DNA of 53,264 nucleotides from Planctomycetota bacterium (GCA_029260765.1 JAJDCP010000189.1:1-53264); one strand, 5' to 3'; positions 17,555-26,899 are shown, counted from the first letter of the stretch. The notes: a model not told the origin generated them from the sequence alone. A program made the numbers and translations.

Positions 17555-18823
17555 GTGGGACGTACGAGCAACAGCGATCTGGAATACGCCAAGCTCGCAC
17601 GCACCTTGATCGCCCCTTCCCGCGTCGATGAGTGCCTGCGGAAGCTCGAAGAATCCTCGAGCGATCTGCGCGGCCTGCTCCTACAAAAGGGATACTTGAG
17701 CGCGGCCCAGGCCGAGGAGCTCGATGTCCGGGGCGGCTGGCGCGCCGCGGCCGAGAAAGATGACTCCCTGCTCGGCCGACCCCTCGCAGACCTGGTCGGC
17801 GAGACCCTGGCCGGCGTTCGCTTGCAGCGCATCCTGGCGCGCGGCGCCAGCGGGTATGTCTTCGCAGGAGTCGACTCGGCAGACATGCCCGTGACCGTCA
17901 AGATCCTGGCCCCCAGCCTGGCCCAGAACGCGGAGGTCTGTCGTCGTTTCAGCGGCGAGGCCCACGCGTTGTCCCGCTTGCGCCACGACAACATCGTGCG
18001 GGTCTTCGAGGCCGGCATCGATCGGGGCCTGCACTACACCGTCAAAGAATACGTCGCCGGCAAGCCGCTCTCAGACATCGTCATGCAACGAGGCAAGTTG
18101 CCGCTGACCGAGGTGTTGAAGCTCGGACGAGAAGTGGCTCTGGGGCTGCAGCCTGCGCACGCCGAAGAGATCTTCCACTGCGACATCAAACCGCAGAACA
18201 TCCTGATCCTGCCTCGCGGACGGCTGAAGATCGCAGACTTCGGGCGCGCGCATATCCGCGGCACCTCGCACCTGTTCACGCAGTCGGGAGCCGTGACCGG
18301 CGCCCCCCACTACATGTCTCCTGAGCAGTGCCGCGGGGCGCGGATCGACGGCCGCAGCGACATCTACTCATTGGCCGTGACGATGTTCTGGGCTGCCACG
18401 GGCCAATGGCCCTTCGACGCGGAACGCATCACCGACATCATCGACCAACACCTGAACATGCCGCCCCCAACTCTGCGCTCACTGCTTCCCGACGCGCCCG
18501 CTTCGGTCGAAGAGCTGCTACTCCGCTGCCTGGCCAAGGAACCTGAGCAACGTTTCCAGGATGTCGCCAGCCTGGTGTCGGAGCTCGAAGAGCTGATCGG
18601 CGAGAACGTGCTGCGAGAGCTCGGCATCGATCCCGAGCTGGCCGACAACGACCCACGCTTCTGGAACAGCGACGAGACCACGACCATCGACATGCCCCCC
18701 CAAGCGCCGGTTCAGCCGATCCCCGCCGCGCCAGAAGCTGGCGGTTGGTTCTGGCTGGGGTTGGTGGCGTTGTTGGCGGCCGGCATAGGCGTGGCTTGGT
18801 GGCAGGGCTGGCTGGTTCTGTAG
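17555..18823 (+). CDS. Tail-anchored Ser/Thr protein kinase, non-RD type
   Basis: A 422-residue Hanks-type kinase. A 75-residue helical N-terminal region precedes the kinase domain (about 85-370): glycine loop RGASGYVF at 97-104, lysine K116 in VTVKIL, E135, catalytic loop H208-C209-D210-I-K-P-Q-N, D228-F-G, and APHYMSPEQ closing the activation segment. The loop has HCD in place of HRD, so this is a non-RD kinase, which in the family often bypasses activation-loop phosphorylation. The last 26 residues are one transmembrane helix with nothing after it, so the kinase faces the cytoplasm and has no external sensor. The GTG start follows GGAGG by 7 bases; an upstream in-frame ATG at 17504 lacks a ribosome site. 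Confidence 0.88.
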   Translation: MGRTSNSDLEYAKLARTLIAPSRVDECLRKLEESSSDLRGLLLQKGYLSAAQAEELDVRGGWRAAAEKDDSLLGRPLADLVGETLAGVRLQRILARGASGYVFAGVDSADMPVTVKILAPSLAQNAEVCRRFSGEAHALSRLRHDNIVRVFEAGIDRGLHYTVKEYVAGKPLSDIVMQRGKLPLTEVLKLGREVALGLQPAHAEEIFHCDIKPQNILILPRGRLKIADFGRAHIRGTSHLFTQSGAVTGAPHYMSPEQCRGARIDGRSDIYSLAVTMFWAATGQWPFDAERITDIIDQHLNMPPPTLRSLLPDAPASVEELLLRCLAKEPEQRFQDVASLVSELEELIGENVLRELGIDPELADNDPRFWNSDETTTIDMPPQAPVQPIPAAPEAGGWFWLGLVALLAAGIGVAWWQGWLVL

Positions 18824-18875
18824 GAACGGGGCCATGCGCCCACTAGTGCCTCGCCGCGTAAGTTCCGGTACGCCC

Positions 18876-18958
18876 TGTAGGGGCGGGGTTTACCCCCGCC
18901 CGAGGCCGCGGGAGAGCGAAGCGTCCGAGTCTGCGAGGTGATAAACCCCTCCCCTACA
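18876..18958. repeat. Dispersed palindromic repeat (TGTAGGGGCGGG family), copy 2
   Basis: An 83-bp intergenic element with the same termini as copy 1 (TGTAGGGGCGGG ... CCTCCCCTACA). A GGGCGGGG/CCCCGCCC stem sits on the left and about 29 extra bases in the middle. It lies between the convergent kinase and dehydrogenase genes, where it could also act as a terminator. Confidence 0.8.
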
Positions 18959-19019
18959 AGAATTTGCCTTCCATGGTGCACGCATCGTCCAGATGGACCG
19001 GGACTTGTGCACGGAAGCA

Positions 19020-19871
19020 CTAGCGCGGATGCGAAGCTTCCACAAGCTGCTCGCTGATCTCCCACAAGCGCCGGGCATCGTCTGCCCGCCGGGCTCGGCC
19101 CGAAGCTTTGCGGGGCTTGCACTTGGCGAAGTACTTGCCGCTCACCCGTGCGACCTCGGGCGAGCTGGCCAGATAGATCGAGGTGCGGGCTCCCTGTGCC
19201 GTCGAGATCAGAAACGGCTTGGCGATCTTGAACAGCACCATAAATGGGCTCCACTGCTGCTGCGCAAAACCCGAAGCCACGCCGCCCGGATGCAGGCTGT
19301 TGGCGGTCACTCCGCTGCCTGCAAGTTGCCGGGACAGCTCGTGGGTGTGGAGAATGTTCGCGAGCTTCGAGTGGCAGTACCGTGTCAGCCCAAAGTAGCG
19401 ACGCTCGGCTTGCAGGTCCTGCCAGGGAATGCAGCCCATCATGTGGCCCGCCGAGGACACGTTGACGATACGTGACGGAGCCGAAGCCTTCAGCAGCGGC
19501 AGAAGCTCGCGGGTCAAGAGGAACGGACCCAGGTGGTTGATCGCGAAGGTGAGCTCAAAGCCATCCTCGCTTAGCTGGCGGCGTGGCAGGTAGACGCCCG
19601 CATTGTTCACCAGCACATCCAAGCGCTCGAAGCGCTCGCAGAATTCCGCCACGAAGCTCCGGACCGAGGACAATGAAGCCAGGTCGAGCCGCATCAGCTC
19701 GAGCTTGCTGTCCGGCCCGAGATCGGCGCGCAGCTCTGCCAGGGCTGCGGTGCCGCGCTGCGGGCTACGGCAGGCCATCACCACCTGCGCCCCCATGCGC
19801 GCGAGCTCACGGGCGGTCTCTTTGCCGACACCCGAATTGGCGCCCGTGACGATGACGACTTTGCCCTGCAT
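19020..19871 (-). CDS. Short-chain dehydrogenase/reductase, retinol-dehydrogenase-like
   Basis: A 283-residue classical SDR. The cofactor loop TGANSGVG is at residues 9-16, NNAG at 89-92, the catalytic Ser at about 139-140 in NVSSAGH, and the YCHSK catalytic pair is Y165/K169. The LHPGGVASGF stretch after the active site and overall similarity to RDH11-14/WW-oxidoreductase-like SDRs suggest an NADP-linked oxidoreductase acting on a lipophilic alcohol or ketone. The substrate cannot be read from sequence. I chose the ATG at 19871, with GGGAGA just upstream, over a GTG 12 bases earlier. The stop of the upstream EttA-like gene is 24 bp away, so the two are probably co-transcribed. Confidence 0.9.
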   Translation of the reverse strand: MQGKVVIVTGANSGVGKETARELARMGAQVVMACRSPQRGTAALAELRADLGPDSKLELMRLDLASLSSVRSFVAEFCERFERLDVLVNNAGVYLPRRQLSEDGFELTFAINHLGPFLLTRELLPLLKASAPSRIVNVSSAGHMMGCIPWQDLQAERRYFGLTRYCHSKLANILHTHELSRQLAGSGVTANSLHPGGVASGFAQQQWSPFMVLFKIAKPFLISTAQGARTSIYLASSPEVARVSGKYFAKCKPRKASGRARRADDARRLWEISEQLVEASHPR

Positions 19872-19895
19872 CAGCTCTCCCACAGCCAGAACTGG

Positions 19896-21584
19896 CTATT
19901 TGCGCATCTTGCGCTTCTTGCCTTTGGGCTTCGCCTTGCCTTCCTCCGCCTCGCGGCGAGCCTTCTGCGCCGTGTAGATCTGGTAGGAACCCTCACACCA
20001 GGTCTGCTTGGCGTCGCCCTCGAACGCCAACACATGGGTGGCGATACGGTCGAGGAAGTACCGGTCGTGGGTGATGATCAAAGCACAGCCGGGGAACGAC
20101 AGCAGCGACTCTTCGAGCACACGCAGTGTGTTCAAGTCGAGGTCGTTGGTCGGCTCATCGAGAATCAGCACATTGCCGCCGTGCCGCAGCATCTTTGCCA
20201 GCTGCATACGGTTGCGCTCACCGCCGGACAGCTTGCCGACCTTGGTCTGCTGAATGCTGCCCGAAAACAAGAACTGGGTCAGGTAGGCACGCATGTGCAT
20301 GCGCTGCTTGCCGATGGTCAGAAAGTCGTTGCCCTCAGAGATCTCTTGGTAGACCGTCTTGTCGGGATCGAGCTGCGAGCGGTTCTGCTCGGCATAGCAG
20401 AAGCTCACCGTCTTGCCGACCTTCAAGAAGCCGCCATCGGGCTCTTCCTCCCCGAGGATCATGCGGATCAATGTGGTCTTCCCCAACCCATTGGCGCCCG
20501 TGATGCCAACGATCGCACCGCGCGGTACCTCAAAGCTGAGATCATCGAACAAGATCTTGTCGCCGTAGGCTTTCTTGAGGCCCTGGACACGGATCACGTC
20601 GTTGCCGAGGTGCATTCCCGTCGGAAAGCGGATCTGCGCGCTCGCCTTGTCGGCCTCGAAAGCTTCGAATTGCTCGAGCAGCAGCTCGTAGTTCTTCAAG
20701 CGGGCGCGGCTCTTGGTCTGACGGGCCTTGGGATTGCTGCGGATCCACTCCAGCTCGCGCTCGAGGACGCGCCCCCGCTTGCGTTGGGCGCGCTCTCCAG
20801 ATTCCTCAGAACCCGAGCGCTTCTCGAGATAGGCCGAATAGTTGCCCTCGTAGATGCGCAGACGGCCTCTGTCGACTTCGACGATCCAGTTGGTCACGTT
20901 GTCGAGGAAGTAGCGGTCATGGGTGACCACCATGTAGGTTCCGGTGTACTCGGCCAGGTAGCCTTCCAGCCAGGCGACGAGCTCGGCATCGAGGTGGTTG
21001 GTCGGCTCATCGAGGATCAAGAAGTCGGGATGCGCCATCAGCACCCTGCACAGGTCGACGCGCCGGCGCTCGCCGCCCGAGAGGGTCTCGACAAGCGCAT
21101 CCTGCGGGGGAAGGTGCATCGCCTCGGCGGCGACCTCGAGCTTGTGGTCGAGCTCCCAGGCTTCTGTCAGATCGATCTGTGCCTGTACCTTCTCCATCTT
21201 GTCGAGCACTTCCTGCATCGCGTCGGCGTCGAGATCTTCGCCCAACTTCATGCTCAGGTCGTCGTAGTCGGTCAAGAGCTTGCGCACGGACGCGACGCCC
21301 TCCTCCAAGCACTCTGCCACGGTCTTGGTCGGGTCGAGATCAGGCTCTTGCAGGACGGCAGCCACTGTGACATCCGGCTTGATGTGGATCTGGCCTGTTG
21401 TCGGCTGCTCCATCCCGGCGAGCATGCGCACGAATGTCGACTTGCCTTCGCCGTTACGGCCGATCAGACCGATGCGGGCGCCCTTGAAGATCGAGAAGGC
21501 GAGGTCTTTGAGGATTTCCCGCTGCCCATAGCTCTTGCAAAGCTCGGTCACGCTGAGGATGGTGGTGGGCGCTCCGTCTGCCAT
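19896..21584 (-). CDS. ettA: ABC-F translation factor, EttA-like
   Basis: A 562-residue soluble twin-ATPase with no membrane domain; E. coli EttA is 555 residues. The first Walker A is GRNGEGKST (about 42-50), the first signature LSGGERRRVDLCRVLM, and the first Walker B LILDEPTNHLD. The inter-domain linker with its arm follows (YLEKRSGSEESGERAQRKR), then the second Walker A GANGLGKTT, signature LSGGERNRMQLAKML and LILDEPTNDLD. The C-terminus is a short basic tail (GKAKPKGKKRKMRK). EttA binds the ribosomal E site and gates elongation according to the ATP/ADP ratio. I chose the ATG at 21584 (MADGAPTTILSV), preceded by GGGAGACGG; a longer frame exists but adds a non-family N-terminus. The basic tail could aid rRNA binding. 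Confidence 0.92.
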   Translation of the reverse strand: MADGAPTTILSVTELCKSYGQREILKDLAFSIFKGARIGLIGRNGEGKSTFVRMLAGMEQPTTGQIHIKPDVTVAAVLQEPDLDPTKTVAECLEEGVASVRKLLTDYDDLSMKLGEDLDADAMQEVLDKMEKVQAQIDLTEAWELDHKLEVAAEAMHLPPQDALVETLSGGERRRVDLCRVLMAHPDFLILDEPTNHLDAELVAWLEGYLAEYTGTYMVVTHDRYFLDNVTNWIVEVDRGRLRIYEGNYSAYLEKRSGSEESGERAQRKRGRVLERELEWIRSNPKARQTKSRARLKNYELLLEQFEAFEADKASAQIRFPTGMHLGNDVIRVQGLKKAYGDKILFDDLSFEVPRGAIVGITGANGLGKTTLIRMILGEEEPDGGFLKVGKTVSFCYAEQNRSQLDPDKTVYQEISEGNDFLTIGKQRMHMRAYLTQFLFSGSIQQTKVGKLSGGERNRMQLAKMLRHGGNVLILDEPTNDLDLNTLRVLEESLLSFPGCALIITHDRYFLDRIATHVLAFEGDAKQTWCEGSYQIYTAQKARREAEEGKAKPKGKKRKMRK

Positions 21585-21685
21585 TTCGGCCGTCTCCCTG
21601 GTCACGGTGTTGTGACCGGGGATCCTAGGAGACGCGGCGCGCCGCGTCAAGACACGCGCCTCCCGACAGAAGGACGGGCTCGTGA

Positions 21686-22729
21686 TCAATTCACGCTGAA
21701 CGGGTACGGGCGACCATCCTCGTCAGAGCGCAGCTCCGGAGGCAGGAGGGCGGGTCCGGGTTGCGGAGACTGGCCCCCGAGCCGCGCCAGGGTACCGACC
21801 AGGAAACGGGAGAAGGGCGTTTGACGCCGCAGGCGCTCGCACAACCTGCGGGCACGCTCCAGGTCGCCCAACCTCTCCCAAGCGGCGGCCGCCAACAACA
21901 AGTCTTCGTCTTCATCGAGGCCATGCCGCTCAAGCAGGCGCGCCGCCGGGCGGTGGCGTCCCAGCTTGATCAGCGCGCGGCATTGCTCCCGGCGCGCGAG
22001 CTTCGAGTCGGGTTCGAGCTCGAGCACCCGCTGGAACTCGCCGAGAGCTTCGACCTGCAATCCGACCAGACCGAGACAGAGCCCATACCTCAGCCGGACC
22101 CGAGCGTCATCCGGGTACTCTGCTGCCAGGCGCCGAAAGAGCTTGAGCGCTGAGTGGTAGTGCCGTATCGAGCACAACGATGTGGCCGCCGCCCAGAGCA
22201 TCGCGCGCTCCTCTTCGAGGTAGGGCATCGCGCGTTCGAACTGGCTCAGAGCCTCAGCCGAGCGGCCGCGCGCCTCGAATGCGCTTCCCAACAACAACCA
22301 GCTGAGGGGATCGTTCTCTGCAGCCAGCAACGGCTCCGCTTCGTCTGCGGCGCCGTTGCGGATCAGCAGCCCTGCCAGGCTCCTGCGGAAGATCTCCAGC
22401 GGCTGTTTGCGAAGGCTGGCGTCGAGCAACGGACGGGCTTCTTTGTCCCGGCCCAGTTGCGCCAGCGCGACCCCGCGGAAACCCTCGAAGAGCTGGCGCA
22501 GGGGCCCTTCACGCTGACCTCCTAGCAGAATCAAGGCCTCTGCCGGCAGCCCTGCGATCAGCTTTTCGTGCGCGAGACACAGATCGAGGCCGTCCTGCTG
22601 GTCCTTGAGATCCGCGCGCAGAGCCGCTGCACGCAACAGCTTCAGAGCGTCGGCGCGGCGGCCCCAGCAGCGCAGGGCATCGGCCTGACGCAACAAACTG
22701 CAGAGCTGGATGACCTGTGCGCTCGCCAT
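21686..22729 (-). CDS. TPR-repeat protein
   Basis: A 347-residue all-helical protein with degenerate tetratricopeptide repeats throughout (for example DDARVRLRYGLCLGLVGLQV and VEALGEFQRVLELEPDSKLA). No signal peptide or membrane segment is present, so it is probably a cytoplasmic scaffold. The frame extends far upstream across the divergent P5C dehydrogenase start, so I chose the ATG at 22729, which leaves a 100-bp divergent intergenic space. The ribosome site is weak (CGGAAAAATTG). Its partner cannot be inferred. Confidence 0.8.
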   Translation of the reverse strand: MASAQVIQLCSLLRQADALRCWGRRADALKLLRAAALRADLKDQQDGLDLCLAHEKLIAGLPAEALILLGGQREGPLRQLFEGFRGVALAQLGRDKEARPLLDASLRKQPLEIFRRSLAGLLIRNGAADEAEPLLAAENDPLSWLLLGSAFEARGRSAEALSQFERAMPYLEEERAMLWAAATSLCSIRHYHSALKLFRRLAAEYPDDARVRLRYGLCLGLVGLQVEALGEFQRVLELEPDSKLARREQCRALIKLGRHRPAARLLERHGLDEDEDLLLAAAAWERLGDLERARRLCERLRRQTPFSRFLVGTLARLGGQSPQPGPALLPPELRSDEDGRPYPFSVN

Positions 22730-22829
22730 CAATTTTTCCGTTGCGGTGTCTGCTGCCAGGTTATCATAGCCCGCCCCAAGCCAGCAAAGCCCGGGTGCTC
22801 CGCGACGCACCCGACCGAGGAGTACACCC

Positions 22830-24464
22830 ATGCACAACGGCAGAGCCCGCATCCCGCTTCCCGAAAACGAACCTGTCCGGGCGTACGCACCGGGCAGCCC
22901 CGAGAAGGTCTCCCTCAAGGCCCAGCTCGAGACCCTTCGTAGCACCGAGATCGAGGTTCCCCTGCTGATCGGCGGGAAGCGTGTCCACACCGGCGCGTTG
23001 GGAAAGATGGTCTGCCCGCACGACCATGGCCACCTGTTGGGCAACTACCACATGGCCGGCAACGAGCACCTGCAACAGGCCGTCAGCGCGGCTCGCGACG
23101 CCTGGCATGACTGGTCCCGCACCCCCTGGGAGGCCCGAGCCGCCGTTCTGCTGCGCGCTGCCGAGCTCTTGGCCGGTCCCTGGCGCGATCGGCTCAACGC
23201 CGCGACCATGCTCGGGCAGTCGAAGAATGTCTTCCAGGCTGAGATCGATGCTGCCTGCGAGCTGATCGACTTCTGGCGCTTCAACCCGCACTACGCCCAA
23301 GGCTTGTACCAGGACCAGCCGATGTATTCGCCGCGCGGTACCTGGAACTCGACCCAGCACCGTCCGCTCGAAGGCTATGTCGCGGCGGTCACGCCGTTCA
23401 ACTTCACCTCGATCGCGGGCAACCTGCCCACTGCCCCGATCCTGATGGGCAACACCGTAGTTTGGAAGCCCGCCTCGAGCAGCGTCTACTCTGCCTGGTT
23501 CATCGCCGAGCTGCTCGAAGAGGCCGGGCTGCCCGCCGGTGTGTTGAATCTGCTTCCCGGCTCGGGCAGAGTGATCGGCGACGCGCTGCTGGCCGACGAG
23601 AACCTGGCGGGAGTGCACTTCACGGGCTCGACCGCGGTGTTCCAGCGCATGTGGGGAAACATCGGCGCGAACATCGCGCGCTACAAGAGCTACCCCCGCA
23701 TCGTCGGCGAGACGGGCGGCAAAGACTTCGTGTTCGCCCACGCTTCGGCCTGCCCAGAAGCTCTGGCGACGGCATTGCTGCGGGGTGCGTTCGAATACCA
23801 GGGACAGAAGTGCAGTGCCGCATCGCGGGCCTACATCCCCCGCAGCCTCTGGCCCCAGGTCAAGAACAAGCTGCTGGCTGATCTGAAGTCCGTGAAGATG
23901 GGCGACGTGCTCGACTTCTCGAACTTCGTCAATGCCGTGATCGACAAGCACGCTTTCGACACGATCTGGCGTTATGTCGCCGAGGCCATCGACTCCCCCG
24001 ACGCCGACGTGATCGCTGGAGGCGTGGCCAACGAAGAGCACGGCTACTTCATCGAGCCCACCGTGATCGAGGCGCGCAATCCTCGCTACACGACGATGTG
24101 CGAAGAGATCTTCGGTCCAGTTCTGACCATCTTCGTGTACGAGGACACGGACTTCGCTGAGACTCTGAAGCTGTGTGATACGACCAGCCCCTACGCCCTG
24201 ACCGGCGCCGTGTTCGCCCGCGATCGGGCTGCGGTGCTGCAGGCGTCCGAGGCGTTGACCCACGCCGCCGGGAACTTCTACATCAACGACAAGCCCACGG
24301 GCGCCGTCGTGGGGCAGCAGCCCTTTGGCGGAGGCCGTGCCTCGGGAACCAATGACAAGGCGGGCAGCCCACTGAATCTGTTGCGTTGGACGTCGATGCG
24401 CACGATCAAAGAGACCTTCGTGCCGGCGACCGACTACCGCTATCCCTTCCTGGGAGAGAGTTGA
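22830..24464 (+). CDS. L-glutamate gamma-semialdehyde (1-pyrroline-5-carboxylate) dehydrogenase
   Basis: A 544-residue NAD-dependent aldehyde dehydrogenase of the ALDH4A1 type, oxidising glutamate semialdehyde/P5C to glutamate in proline catabolism. Catalytic E294 is in RIVGETGGKDF and the nucleophile C328 in EYQGQKCSAASR. The conserved TPFNFTSIAGNLPTAP and FTGSTAVFQRMW segments match the mitochondrial-type branch rather than the bifunctional PutA. The ATG has AGGAG 8 bases upstream. A possible promoter (TTGCGG at 22741, TATCAT at 22762, only 15 bp apart) lies in the divergent gap. Its stop overlaps the next ATG (TGATG). No proline dehydrogenase is in the window. The product feeds the large GDH at 5.7 kb. 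Confidence 0.93.
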   Translation: MHNGRARIPLPENEPVRAYAPGSPEKVSLKAQLETLRSTEIEVPLLIGGKRVHTGALGKMVCPHDHGHLLGNYHMAGNEHLQQAVSAARDAWHDWSRTPWEARAAVLLRAAELLAGPWRDRLNAATMLGQSKNVFQAEIDAACELIDFWRFNPHYAQGLYQDQPMYSPRGTWNSTQHRPLEGYVAAVTPFNFTSIAGNLPTAPILMGNTVVWKPASSSVYSAWFIAELLEEAGLPAGVLNLLPGSGRVIGDALLADENLAGVHFTGSTAVFQRMWGNIGANIARYKSYPRIVGETGGKDFVFAHASACPEALATALLRGAFEYQGQKCSAASRAYIPRSLWPQVKNKLLADLKSVKMGDVLDFSNFVNAVIDKHAFDTIWRYVAEAIDSPDADVIAGGVANEEHGYFIEPTVIEARNPRYTTMCEEIFGPVLTIFVYEDTDFAETLKLCDTTSPYALTGAVFARDRAAVLQASEALTHAAGNFYINDKPTGAVVGQQPFGGGRASGTNDKAGSPLNLLRWTSMRTIKETFVPATDYRYPFLGES

Positions 24465-25018
24465 TGGCCGCGAAGAGCCTTCCGCGCGGGTTGGTTTTCA
24501 TCGCAGCGGGACTGTTGCTGCTCGGAGTCTCTGGCGCTCTGGTCGCGGGCGCCGCACAACTCGAGGAGGTGACAGTTTCCCTGGATAGTCTGGCGTTCGT
24601 CCAGCCGGGGAGCTACGTCGTGATGCCCGAGGCGCGGCTGGATGTCGAGGCAGCCTTCCCCACCGACAGCCGCGCCAGTGCATATCTGGTGCCGATTCGG
24701 GTGGTCGGGGACACGAACCGGGCCGACAGCTCGGCCTTTGCGGCACTGCGCGCCCGGGAGCTGAAGAATCTGCACGCACGCCGCGATGACCCCGTGCGAG
24801 GGTCATTGCTCGACCGCAGGCCGGCAGGGATTCCTGAAAGCGCCCTGGTGGTGGATCTCAGCCAGACACCCGACAACCTGAGTCGCGGTGGGATGGCTCT
24901 CTCGGGCCTGGGATTCTTTTTGCTGATCGTCGGTTTGTTCCGCCGCATCCTGGCTAGCCCAGCTCCTCCCGAGGCCGCTGCGCCTCGGCCTGCGGCTTCC
25001 CCTGAAGACGGGCAGTAG
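24464..25018 (+). CDS. Small membrane protein with two transmembrane helices
   Basis: A 184-residue protein of unknown function. One hydrophobic helix is at residues 9-31 (GLVFIAAGLLLLGVSGALVAG) and a second near 140-158 (GGMALSGLGFFLLIVGLFRRI). The 110 residues between them would lie in the periplasm, and the tail is a short Pro/Ala/Glu cytoplasmic segment. It starts at the ATG overlapping the P5C dehydrogenase stop, with GGGAGAG upstream, so it is co-translated with that enzyme. I recognise no domain. It is convergent with the next gene, only 6 bp away. Confidence 0.75.
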   Translation: MAAKSLPRGLVFIAAGLLLLGVSGALVAGAAQLEEVTVSLDSLAFVQPGSYVVMPEARLDVEAAFPTDSRASAYLVPIRVVGDTNRADSSAFAALRARELKNLHARRDDPVRGSLLDRRPAGIPESALVVDLSQTPDNLSRGGMALSGLGFFLLIVGLFRRILASPAPPEAAAPRPAASPEDGQ

Positions 25019-25024
25019 ACTGCT

Positions 25025-25984
25025 TCAGTTGGGCTCGCTGCCGTCGGGATGCAACGGTGGCAGCGACGGTGGCGTGGGCGTGTCGTCAGGATCGGGCTGT
25101 TCCTCGGACGCCTCGCGGATGGCAGTGAGATCGATGATCGTCGGAGCATCGGGCTCGTGACGCACCGTTGGAGTGTCACGGTGCGCATCCAGACGGGCGG
25201 AATCTGGCTCGTAGAGCAGGCCTTCTTCTGCTTTGAAGGTCGGCGCACTCGGGTCGTAGATCATGTCCGCTACGACCACAGTAGGGGCCGAGGTGATCCT
25301 GCGCAGGTCTTCTGGAAGGTTGACGACGGTCTGCTCAAGGTCGCTGCTATCCGGATCCAGTAGCGAGTCGGCGGGAAGGCGCGTCAATTCTCCGACCAGC
25401 GTACCCGCCCCAAGATCGTCCTGACTGTGCAAATCGAGCGGCTCCCCCGGCGCCAAACGCAGGGACGAGGGAGTCTTTTCGTCCTCCTGGCCCTCGCGTC
25501 CCGCCACGGCATCGCTGTGGAGATCGAGCGGCTCGCCAGCCGCCAAACGCACAGATGCTGACCTCCTTCGGTCCTCGTTGGCGGCGGAATCCACCGCTGC
25601 ATCGCCATCAGCAGGCGCGCACCCGCTCAGCTGCGCAGTCGGGGTCGCATCAGCCAGACTTTCCGCAGCGAGGAGCGCGGCCGGAAACACCGGCTCTCCC
25701 CGTGCCGGCAACTCGATGGTCGCATCCGCGTCGGCCTGGGGCTGCAGCTCGGCAGCCAATGCCGCAGCCTGTCGGCTCAATTCGACGGTTGTATCCTGAC
25801 TGCTTGCGGGAATGGGTTGATCCAGCTCGCTGCTCTGGCCCTTGAGGGGGGTGGCCCGGCGCGTCGTGCCCTCCGCCTCAGCGCAGGCCCAGCTCTGCGC
25901 CTCGCTCTGCGCATCAGCGGTACGCTGCGTCACATCCTCGGAGCAGTTTCCCTGCGCGCCACGCACAGGGCGCTTCTCGCTCAA
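25025..25984 (-). CDS. Acidic low-complexity protein with internal repeats
   Basis: A protein of about 319 residues rich in Asp, Glu, Ala, Pro and Thr, predicted disordered. Two copies of a 13-residue unit (VRLAAGEPLDLHS and LRLAPGEPLDLHS) sit in the middle, and several T-[IV]-[EV]-L motifs (TTVELS, ATIELP, APTIIDL, QTVVNL) are spaced through it. The pT-like short motifs could be phosphorylation or FHA-binding sites, but this is a guess. I chose the TTG at 25984 because GGGAGA lies 6 bases upstream; a TTG at 26038 lacks a ribosome site. It is downstream of dapF on the same strand. No domain is recognised, and the coding call rests on length, the codon pattern and the ribosome site. Confidence 0.6.
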   Translation of the reverse strand: MSEKRPVRGAQGNCSEDVTQRTADAQSEAQSWACAEAEGTTRRATPLKGQSSELDQPIPASSQDTTVELSRQAAALAAELQPQADADATIELPARGEPVFPAALLAAESLADATPTAQLSGCAPADGDAAVDSAANEDRRRSASVRLAAGEPLDLHSDAVAGREGQEDEKTPSSLRLAPGEPLDLHSQDDLGAGTLVGELTRLPADSLLDPDSSDLEQTVVNLPEDLRRITSAPTVVVADMIYDPSAPTFKAEEGLLYEPDSARLDAHRDTPTVRHEPDAPTIIDLTAIREASEEQPDPDDTPTPPSLPPLHPDGSEPN

Positions 25985-26065
25985 AACAGATCTCCCGCCG
26001 TGGAGGGTGCCTTGTGTGTCCGTGCCATGGTAGAGCAAAGATCGCGCCGAGGCAACGTCCTGCGG

Positions 26066-26899
26066 TCAAGGCAGTCTACCTTCGAAGACCAGACGCGAGG
26101 GTCCTGTCAGGAAGACAGGCTGTGTGCCTCCCCCCCAGCGGACCCCTACGGTTCCGCCAAGGAATTCGACCTGTCCTTCCTCGGCCAGCAACCCCTGCAG
26201 ACGCCCTGCAACCCAGGCGGCGCAGGCTCCCGTGCCGCAGGCCAGGGTCTCACCGCTACCCCGCTCCCAAACCCGCAGGCGCAGATGCTCCGCCGTCTGC
26301 CGGACCGCAAAGCCCACGTTGACGCGCCGCGGAAAGCGCGGATCGTTCTCGAGCGAGGGGCCGACCGCCTGCACCAGTGCGTCGTCGACCGACGAGAAGA
26401 ACAAGACGGCATGGGGGTTCCCCATCGAGACCGCGGTGAGGCACAGATCCCGTCCGGCAACCTCGAGAGGCTCGTCAACGACCTGCCCGGTGGGCCCCAG
26501 CATCGGGATCTCAGCGCGCAGCAGCCGCGGCCGCCCCATCCCGACCTGCACTTGCGACACGGGCAGGCCCACAGGCCCTCGCACCTCGACGAACACCGGA
26601 CCGGCCAGGGTCTCGACCTCGAAGCTGCTGCCGACACTCCAGCCCTGGTCGAACGCCAGCTTGGCAAAGCCACGGACACCGTTGCCGCACATCTCGGCCT
26701 CGGAGCCATCGGCGTTGAACATGCGCATCCGTAAGGGAGCAGCCTCTCCGCTACACACTGCGATCAACCCGTCCGCACCAACCCCGTGACGCCTCAGGGA
26801 CAGACGCCGCGCCAGAGCAGGCAAGTCGTCGGGCAACGCTTGACGAGCGTCGATGTAGACGTAGTCATTGCCGCAGCCTTCGAGCTTCCAGAAACGCAT
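26066..26899 (-). CDS. dapF: Diaminopimelate epimerase
   Basis: A 277-residue cytoplasmic enzyme that interconverts LL- and meso-diaminopimelate for lysine and peptidoglycan synthesis. Both catalytic cysteines are visible: C71 in EMCGNGVRGF and C221 in ETLACGTGACAAW. The family N-terminus (MRFWKLEGCGNDYVYID) fixes the start at 26899, and SMGNPHAV is the usual central motif. The length is standard. The start lies only 4 bp after the stop of the upstream HEAT-repeat gene, so it is in that operon, although no other lysine gene is nearby. Confidence 0.96.
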   Translation of the reverse strand: MRFWKLEGCGNDYVYIDARQALPDDLPALARRLSLRRHGVGADGLIAVCSGEAAPLRMRMFNADGSEAEMCGNGVRGFAKLAFDQGWSVGSSFEVETLAGPVFVEVRGPVGLPVSQVQVGMGRPRLLRAEIPMLGPTGQVVDEPLEVAGRDLCLTAVSMGNPHAVLFFSSVDDALVQAVGPSLENDPRFPRRVNVGFAVRQTAEHLRLRVWERGSGETLACGTGACAAWVAGRLQGLLAEEGQVEFLGGTVGVRWGGGTQPVFLTGPSRLVFEGRLP

